Below, piece after piece: positions 16,288 through 20,907 of a stretch of DNA of 20,907 bases. The translations under genes and the position numbers were made by a program. Source of the DNA: Sulfuriferula multivorans. Lineage in GTDB: Bacteria; Pseudomonadota; Gammaproteobacteria; Burkholderiales; Thiobacillaceae. Position 1 is the first letter of the stretch, and each line of letters starts with the position of its first letter. Below the pieces are notes generated by a model. That model did no database searches and was not told the origin of the DNA. It was given only the letters and a program-made list of their open reading frames with translations. The DNA is taken from the NCBI GenBank assembly GCA_010365175.1, contig JAAFGW010000014.1, forward strand, positions 1 to 20,907. Direction: 5' to 3'.

Positions 16288-16302
16288 TCTGAAAAGCGAA
16301 CG

Positions 16303-16333
16303 AAAAAAAGCCGACGCAAAGCGCCGGCTTTTT
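16303..16333. terminator. Bidirectional terminator after the APS-kinase remnant
   Basis: AAAAAGCCGACGC and GCGCCGGCTTTTT pair around AAA with one A-C mismatch; the left arm is nearly identical to that of the terminator at 14860-14889. It now serves mainly the minus-strand PEP-CTERM gene. Confidence 0.88.
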
Positions 16334-16352
16334 GGTGCTGTGCTGAAACCAA

Positions 16353-17183
16353 TCAGGCTGTCTTGCGGCGGCGCATCGCGGCCAAGCCAGCCAGACCGAT
16401 GCCAAGCAAGGCGAGGGAGGCGGGTTCGGGAACGCCGTTGGGGTTGGGGTCAACCACCGCGCCAGCGCGCACTTGGAAGTTGTACTGGCCAAGGATGTTG
16501 GAATTCCGCGAGTTGCTGATCAGCGCGTTGGGGCCGCCATCAATCAGCGCGCCGTTCACCAGCGAGCCGGGCAGCGTGGCGTTCGACGTGGGGCTGGTCC
16601 AATAACCCACCAGCGCGGAAGTACCGCCGAGGCCGCCAGGAGGAGCGCCGCTTGCGGTGCCTGCTTCCCACACGATGAGGTCATAGTTGAACTGGATGTC
16701 GAAGTTTCCGGCTCCTGTATCGGAGCGGTCCGTCAGGATCATTTGAAAGTCGTTGAAGATAGGCTGCGAACCAAACACACCGACGTTGATGTAGTTGACG
16801 CCGAAAACATTAAAGCCGCCCAATGAATTGGACCCATAGGTGACCGGGTTGGATCCCGGAGCCCGGGTGTCCACATCGGCGAAGAACGGCACGATGATCG
16901 GACCGAAGCCGCCGCCGCTGATGGCCGCAGGTGTGAAGGTGAATAGGTCGTTGTCGAAGGTGATGTTGCCGTTGTTGTTGACGTAGGTCTGGGTGTAATT
17001 CGTCGCATTGATGAAGGCCGTGAAGCCTAGGCCGACCTGCCCCGTCGAGCCGTCGTCGTTGGCCGGCAGGACGTTAGTGAATAGCGATGCGTCATGGATT
17101 GCGCCAGCCTGTGCGCCAGAGGTGGCTGCCAGCACACCCAAGCCCAGCAATGCTGCTGCCAAGACATTTTTGTTTGAATTCAT
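16353..17183 (-). CDS. PEP-CTERM protein with nidogen-like (NIDO) domain
   Basis: 276 residues from ATG 17183, set by AAGGAG 7 bases upstream; an upstream in-frame start at 17222 lacks this. Signal peptide 1-26 (ending AQA), then a NIDO-type extracellular domain: an early NDDGST segment, VNNNGNITFDNDL, a PFFADVDTR segment and NVFGVNYINVGVF, followed by FQMILTDRSDTGAGNFDIQFNYD. These match the order seen in NIDO proteins. A Gly/Ser/Asn-rich stretch leads to VPEP, a Leu/Gly-rich transmembrane segment and RRRK, the PEP-CTERM exosortase signal, whose last 26 residues are almost identical to those of the DUF1194 neighbour. Expected to be exported and anchored or released at the surface. A RpoN promoter element lies upstream at 17245-17260. 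Confidence 0.92.
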   Translation of the reverse strand: MNSNKNVLAAALLGLGVLAATSGAQAGAIHDASLFTNVLPANDDGSTGQVGLGFTAFINATNYTQTYVNNNGNITFDNDLFTFTPAAISGGGFGPIIVPFFADVDTRAPGSNPVTYGSNSLGGFNVFGVNYINVGVFGSQPIFNDFQMILTDRSDTGAGNFDIQFNYDLIVWEAGTASGAPPGGLGGTSALVGYWTSPTSNATLPGSLVNGALIDGGPNALISNSRNSNILGQYNFQVRAGAVVDPNPNGVPEPASLALLGIGLAGLAAMRRRKTA

Positions 17184-17244
17184 TTGTGTTCTCCTTGATT
17201 GGAACTGACTATGACAACGCACAATTTACTTCTGCGTGTTATTA

Positions 17245-17260
17245 AGCAGGTTTGGTGCCA
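17245..17260 (-). promoter_or_regulatory. Sigma-54 (RpoN) promoter of the NIDO PEP-CTERM gene
   Basis: Minus-strand TGGCACCAAACCTGCT matches the -24/-12 consensus with correct spacing. The predicted start is near 17234, about 50 bases before the ATG. The element has the same TGGCAC...TGCT form as that of the other PEP-CTERM gene. Confidence 0.78.
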
Positions 17261-17281
17261 ACATCAGATTCTTTATAAAAG

Positions 17282-17294
17282 TATCAATAAATTC
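17282..17294 (+). promoter_or_regulatory. IHF-like site upstream of the second PEP-CTERM promoter
   Basis: TATCAATAAATTC matches WATCAANNNNTTR except at the last base, inside a strongly A/T-rich stretch between the RpoN element and the putative activator site. It has the same orientation as the IHF-like site of the first gene. Confidence 0.42.
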
Positions 17295-17355
17295 AACGTT
17301 ATTATTTTTTCGTCTTGAAAGATTTCCCGTGAAAAAACAAAAAACCAGACTTAAA

Positions 17356-17372
17356 TGTAAAAAGTTCCGACA
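17356..17372 (-). promoter_or_regulatory. Putative upstream activator site (copy 2)
   Basis: Minus-strand TGTCGGAACTTTTTACA, 95 bases upstream of the TGGCAC element. It shares TGTCG and TTACA ends and overall length with copy 1 at 15860-15876. It lies only 5 bases beyond the stop codon of the symporter gene. Confidence 0.45.
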
Positions 17373-17377
17373 CTTTG

Positions 17378-18811
17378 TCAGTTGCGAGCACCCCGTGATC
17401 CGCTTCCCGTTATCATCCCTGCTCCACTCGCGATCAGCCCCACAAACTGCGGTGGCAAGGCCGCATCGGGAGCGATGAATTCCATCGTAATCCATGCAAC
17501 CAACCCGAACACGATGGACAGCCCGGCCCCCCTATTGCTGGCGCGCTTCCAGTACAGACCGGCCACCAGCGGCACGAAGGCGCACGCAAGCGTGACCTTG
17601 TAGGCGTTCTCCACCATCTGGTGGATGCTGGTTTCAGTCTGCAGTGACCACAGTGAATAAAACACCACCAGGCCGGCGAAGGCGATGACGACGGCACGTG
17701 TGATCCAAAGCAGGCTTTTCTGGCTCATGCGGTGATGCGGCATGAGTTCCTTGATGATGTTTTCCGAGATGGTGACGGAAGGCGCGAGCAGGGTGCCGGA
17801 GGCGGTGGACATGATGACCGAGAGCAGGGCACCGTAAAAAATGATCTGTGCATAAAGCGGCAGATGGGTTTTGATGAAGGTAGGCAGGACCAGCTGGGCA
17901 TCATTGGTCAGCAGCGCTGTGGTCATGGCTGGGTCGACCAGCGTGACTGAGTAGGTGAGGTAAATGGGCACGGCTGCGAACAAGAAATACAAGGTGCCGC
18001 CGATAACGGTACCCCATACCGCAATGCGTTCATTTTTGCTGGAATTGGCACGCTGGAATACGTCCTGCTGCGGAATCGAACCCAGCCCCATGGTGAGAAA
18101 GCCGGCAATGAAGGTGATCACCGCTGCCCATTCCATGGGCGGCCAAAATTCGAATTTTCCGGCGGCGGCAGCGTGTTCAATTACCGGGGTTATGCCATTC
18201 ACTTCGGGCATGTCACCCACCAGCTTGGCGATCCATAAAAGCCCCAGGACGATGACCGTCATTTGCACCAGCGTGGTCAGGGCCACAGACCACATGCCGC
18301 CGAACAACGTATAGAGCAACACCACTGCGGCGCCGATATAGATGCCATGTGCCTGGGTGAGGATGCCGTCGGACAGGACATTGAATACCAGCCCCAGCGC
18401 CACCACCTGAGCCGACACCCATCCAAGGTAGGACAGGGCGATTGCCAGTGAGATCACCACCTCGATCGGGCGGTTGTAGCGTTGCCGGAAAAAGTCGCCC
18501 AGCGTGAGCAATTTCATGCGGTAGAGCGGACGGGCAAAGAACAGGCCGAATAGAATCAGCGCGAGTGACGCGCCAAAAGGATCGGAAATGGTACCGCCGA
18601 GATTTTCACTGAGGAAAGTGGCTGGAATCCCGAGCACGGTTTCGGCGCCAAACCAGGTGGCAAAGACCATGGCCACCACCACTCCCATGGGCAACGACCG
18701 GCCCGCCGTAATATAGTCGCTGGCGCTGTGGACTTTGGTGGCTGCGTAAAAGCCGATGCCAAGTGAAACAATGAGATAGGCAATGACAAAACCAGGCAGC
18801 GTGTGATCCAC
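17378..18811 (-). CDS. Sodium:solute symporter family protein
   Basis: 477 residues from GTG 18811, chosen because AAGGA lies 8 bases upstream and the protein then opens directly into the first membrane helix (LPGFVIAYLIVSLGIGF). An ATG at 18877 would overlap ubiB by more than 50 bases. The sequence has about 13 hydrophobic helices and motifs of the SSS family (TC 2.A.21): DYITAGRSLP after helix 1, WFGAETVLGIP, LGDFFRQRYNR, and MGLGSIPQQDVFQRANSSK. It should import a small solute with Na+ across the inner membrane; proline, pantothenate and carboxylates are known substrates in the family, but the substrate here cannot be told. It follows ubiB by only 10 bases, so it is probably co-transcribed with it. 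No clear terminator follows. Confidence 0.9.
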   Translation of the reverse strand: MDHTLPGFVIAYLIVSLGIGFYAATKVHSASDYITAGRSLPMGVVVAMVFATWFGAETVLGIPATFLSENLGGTISDPFGASLALILFGLFFARPLYRMKLLTLGDFFRQRYNRPIEVVISLAIALSYLGWVSAQVVALGLVFNVLSDGILTQAHGIYIGAAVVLLYTLFGGMWSVALTTLVQMTVIVLGLLWIAKLVGDMPEVNGITPVIEHAAAAGKFEFWPPMEWAAVITFIAGFLTMGLGSIPQQDVFQRANSSKNERIAVWGTVIGGTLYFLFAAVPIYLTYSVTLVDPAMTTALLTNDAQLVLPTFIKTHLPLYAQIIFYGALLSVIMSTASGTLLAPSVTISENIIKELMPHHRMSQKSLLWITRAVVIAFAGLVVFYSLWSLQTETSIHQMVENAYKVTLACAFVPLVAGLYWKRASNRGAGLSIVFGLVAWITMEFIAPDAALPPQFVGLIASGAGMITGSGSRGARN

Positions 18812-18821
18812 GGCAAAGTCC

Positions 18822-20348
18822 TTAATGAAACGCGATAAACAGGGCCGCGGCGGCAGTGAGGACGAGCAGGGTGGCAATCATGCGCAGCCAGCGGTTGTGG
18901 GTTTGGAGCTGGCGCACCATGAGGGCCAGGTCGGTCTCCAATCGAACAAACCGTTTTTCGTTCAATGCCTGGTGTGCGAGGCGCGGGAGTTGGGGCAATA
19001 ATGCCGCCCATTTCGGTGCTTCGGTTTGCAGGTTTTTCAACAATGCGCGCCAGCCCATTTGTTCGTTCATCCAGCGCTCGAGAAACGGCTTGGCGGTTTT
19101 CCATAGATCGAGTTCGGGATCGAGTTGGCGGCCGAGGCCTTCGATGTTGAGCAGGGTTTTCTGCAGCAACACCAGTTGCGGCTGGATTTCCACGTTGAAA
19201 CGGCGCGAGGCCTGGAACAGCTGCAACAGCACGCGGCCGAAGGAAATGTCTTTCAGCGGGCGGTCGAAAACCGGTTCGCACACCGCGCGCACGGCAGCTT
19301 CGAGTTCGTCGATGCGGGTGTCGGCCGGCACCCAGCCCGATTCCAGATGGGCCAGTGCTACGGCTTTGTAATCGCGCTGGAAGAAGGCGAGGAAGTTGCG
19401 CGCCAAGTATTGTTTGTCGACTTCGGTGAGCGTGCCCATGATGCCGAAGTCGAGCGCGATGTATTGCTCGGAGCCGGCGCGGACCAGGATGTTGCCGGGG
19501 TGCATGTCGGCGTGGAAAAAGCCGTCGCGGAACACCTGGGTGAAGAAGATTTCCACTCCGGTGGCGGCGAGCTTGGGGATGTCCACGCCCGATTCGCGCA
19601 GGCGCGCGATCTGGCTGACCGGGATGCCGTCCATGCGATCCATCACCATGACGTCGCGGCCGCAGTAATCCCAATACACTTCGGGCACCAGTAACAAGGG
19701 TGAGTCGGTGAAGTTGCGCCGCAACTGTGAGCAGTTGGCGGATTCGCGCATCAGATCGAGTTCGTCTTCCAGATGCTTTTCAAACTCATTCACCACTTCG
19801 CGTGGGCGTAGCCGCTTGCCATCGGCGAACAGTTTTTCGATCAGCCCGGCGGCTGCATAGAGCAGCGACACGTCATGCGCGATCACCGGTGCGATGCCGG
19901 GACGCAGCACCTTGACGGCAACGGCGGTGCCGTCGTGCAGCCGCGCGAAATGTACCTGAGCGACTGAAGCGGATGCGACCGGCGTGGCATCGAACTCGGC
20001 AAAGACTACGGTGAGTGGTTTTTTGTACGTGGCCTCCAGTGTGGCGATGGCTTGAATGGAGGGAAACGGGGGAACCTGGTCTTGTAACAGGGCAAGTTCG
20101 TCGGCGATATCGAGCGGGATCAAGTCGCGCCGGGTCGAGAGCATCTGCCCAAATTTGACGAAAATCGGGCCCAGCGCTTCCAGCGCACGGCGCAGACGGA
20201 CGCCGCGTGGATCGGAAAGCGGACGCCAAAACAGGGTGGCGCGTACCAGCCAGCGCAGCGGCCGCACCCGTTCATGGCCGAGGAAAAACTCTTCCAGGCC
20301 GAAGCGCAGGCCGATGGTGAGAATGCGGATCAGGCGCAGCAGTTTCAT
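18822..20348 (-). CDS. ubiB: Ubiquinone biosynthesis protein UbiB (atypical kinase/ATPase)
   Basis: ABC1/ADCK/UbiB-family membrane-associated ATPase needed for the hydroxylation stage of ubiquinone synthesis. 508 residues, close to the usual length. The family KxGQ motif is at 65-68 (KFGQ), the Ala-rich loop replacing the kinase Gly-rich loop at 125-131 (ASASVAQ), the nucleotide-site Lys at 146, HADMHPGN at 279-286 and the metal-binding DFG at 300-302. A C-terminal membrane helix (about 487-507) ends in AFH. The start ATG overlaps the ubiJ stop as ATGA, giving the common ubiJ-ubiB order. Confidence 0.97.
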   Translation of the reverse strand: MKLLRLIRILTIGLRFGLEEFFLGHERVRPLRWLVRATLFWRPLSDPRGVRLRRALEALGPIFVKFGQMLSTRRDLIPLDIADELALLQDQVPPFPSIQAIATLEATYKKPLTVVFAEFDATPVASASVAQVHFARLHDGTAVAVKVLRPGIAPVIAHDVSLLYAAAGLIEKLFADGKRLRPREVVNEFEKHLEDELDLMRESANCSQLRRNFTDSPLLLVPEVYWDYCGRDVMVMDRMDGIPVSQIARLRESGVDIPKLAATGVEIFFTQVFRDGFFHADMHPGNILVRAGSEQYIALDFGIMGTLTEVDKQYLARNFLAFFQRDYKAVALAHLESGWVPADTRIDELEAAVRAVCEPVFDRPLKDISFGRVLLQLFQASRRFNVEIQPQLVLLQKTLLNIEGLGRQLDPELDLWKTAKPFLERWMNEQMGWRALLKNLQTEAPKWAALLPQLPRLAHQALNEKRFVRLETDLALMVRQLQTHNRWLRMIATLLVLTAAAALFIAFH

Positions 20349-20907
20349 GCCTTGTCTGCTTCCCGTAATCGCAGACGAGCTTCCAGCCGTGCGGCGGCGT
20401 CGGCGAGCGTATCCACGTCGCGATTGAAGCGGGCGACATCAACCGCGCGCGCCATCAATTCGGCTTCTTCGACCAGGTATTCGCTGGCGTTATGGCCGAG
20501 CGCGGAAACAGCCTGGTTGAGCCCGGAGAGCATGTTGCGTCCTAGCGTATGCAGGCGATGTGCGGCCATGTCGCCGACCCATGGCGCCAGATCAGACTCT
20601 ACGTCCCAATTCAACTGTTTGAAGACGCGATCGAGCGTGGCGAGTAGCGCGGGATCACCGCTGTATTCGGCGTGGCGCAGCGCCTCGCGGCCAAAAAACG
20701 GCAGGCGGGTGAGAAGCGCGAGAGTGGGGCGGATGACGGCGTCGGGGGTGTCGATTACCGATTCCGAAAAACAGCCATCATCGGCAATACGGAAATCGAA
20801 TTGTTTAAGGGTTAGATCAAAGCGCACGCTGCGCCCGGCGTGGCGCAACAGCGCCTCGGTCGCGCCGGGCGACTGCAGCAGCAGGTGATTCAGGCTGCGC
20901 TCGATGA
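20345..20907 (-). CDS. ubiJ: Ubiquinone biosynthesis accessory factor UbiJ (5' end beyond window)
   Basis: The frame is open to the window edge, so the N-terminus is missing; about 187 of an expected 200 or so residues are present. The visible N-terminal part (SLNHLLLQSPGATEALLRHAG, then VRFDLTLKQFDFRIADDG) belongs to the SCP2 sterol-carrier-like lipid-binding domain that UbiJ uses to present ubiquinone intermediates to the Ubi enzyme complex. The C-terminal part is helical and charged (from about WDVESDLAPWVGD onwards), as in other UbiJ proteins. It overlaps ubiB by 4 bases; ubiE is often the next gene upstream but would lie outside the window. Confidence 0.92.
   Translation of the reverse strand, partial: IERSLNHLLLQSPGATEALLRHAGRSVRFDLTLKQFDFRIADDGCFSESVIDTPDAVIRPTLALLTRLPFFGREALRHAEYSGDPALLATLDRVFKQLNWDVESDLAPWVGDMAAHRLHTLGRNMLSGLNQAVSALGHNASEYLVEEAELMARAVDVARFNRDVDTLADAAARLEARLRLREADKA

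Noticed and set aside
16082..16519. Plus-strand open frame of 145 codons over the APS-kinase remnant
   Set aside because: It runs in a different frame from the homologous fragment and crosses the terminator into the antisense of the PEP-CTERM gene.
18556..19674. Minus-strand open frame (372 codons) overlapping ubiB and the symporter in another frame
   Set aside because: Its Arg/Pro/His-rich translation is typical of an out-of-frame reading; ubiB and the symporter occupy the same strand with clear motifs.

Overview
The window reads as a chromosomal segment of a betaproteobacterium, by inference from the Nitrosomonadales (a Sulfuricella-, Thiobacillus- or Gallionella-like lineage). The grounds are the divergent mrcA | pilMNOPQ-aroK layout, the ubiJ-ubiB pair, and PEP-CTERM proteins with RpoN-type promoters, a combination typical of exopolysaccharide-making beta-proteobacteria with an exosortase. 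Composition is moderately GC-rich, with no tRNA, rRNA, CRISPR array or recognisable insertion sequence. Layout: (1) 1-2502, minus: penicillin-binding protein 1A, cut at its C-terminus by the window edge. (2) 2503-2878: divergent intergenic region. (3) 2879-8042, plus: pilM, pilN, pilO, pilP, pilQ, the type IV pilus alignment subcomplex and outer-membrane secretin, with ATGA overlaps between the first four genes, closed by a rho-independent terminator. (4) 8148-14843, plus: a tightly packed five-gene run. aroK is followed not by the usual aroB but by a secreted beta-helix protein, a large membrane protein with three VanZ-like modules, a DHH phosphoesterase, and a fused ATP-sulfurylase-like/APS-kinase protein. 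(5) 14844-17377: two minus-strand PEP-CTERM genes (a DUF1194/vWA protein and a nidogen-like-domain protein), separated by a decayed 3' fragment of a second sulfurylase/APS-kinase gene with its own terminator. (6) 17378-20907, minus: a sodium:solute symporter, ubiB and partial ubiJ. The most notable points concern regions 4 and 5. The sulfurylase domain of the fusion protein has lost several catalytic-motif residues while its APS-kinase domain looks intact, and it is encoded 3 bp after a DHH phosphoesterase, a superfamily that includes 3'-phosphoadenosine-5'-phosphate (PAP) phosphatases. A PAPS-making/PAP-removing module inside a cell-surface polysaccharide-type operon is a coherent hypothesis. 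Both PEP-CTERM genes carry a near-consensus sigma-54 -24/-12 element. Upstream of each lies an IHF-like site and a shared 17-bp motif (TGTCG...TTACA) at almost the same distance from the promoter (95 and 96 bp), which looks like the activator site of a PEP-CTERM regulon (PrsR is the known candidate activator). The cysC'-terminator-PEP-CTERM arrangement downstream mirrors cysC-terminator-PEP-CTERM upstream, so this tail-to-tail cassette was duplicated or exchanged, and one APS-kinase copy was later destroyed.
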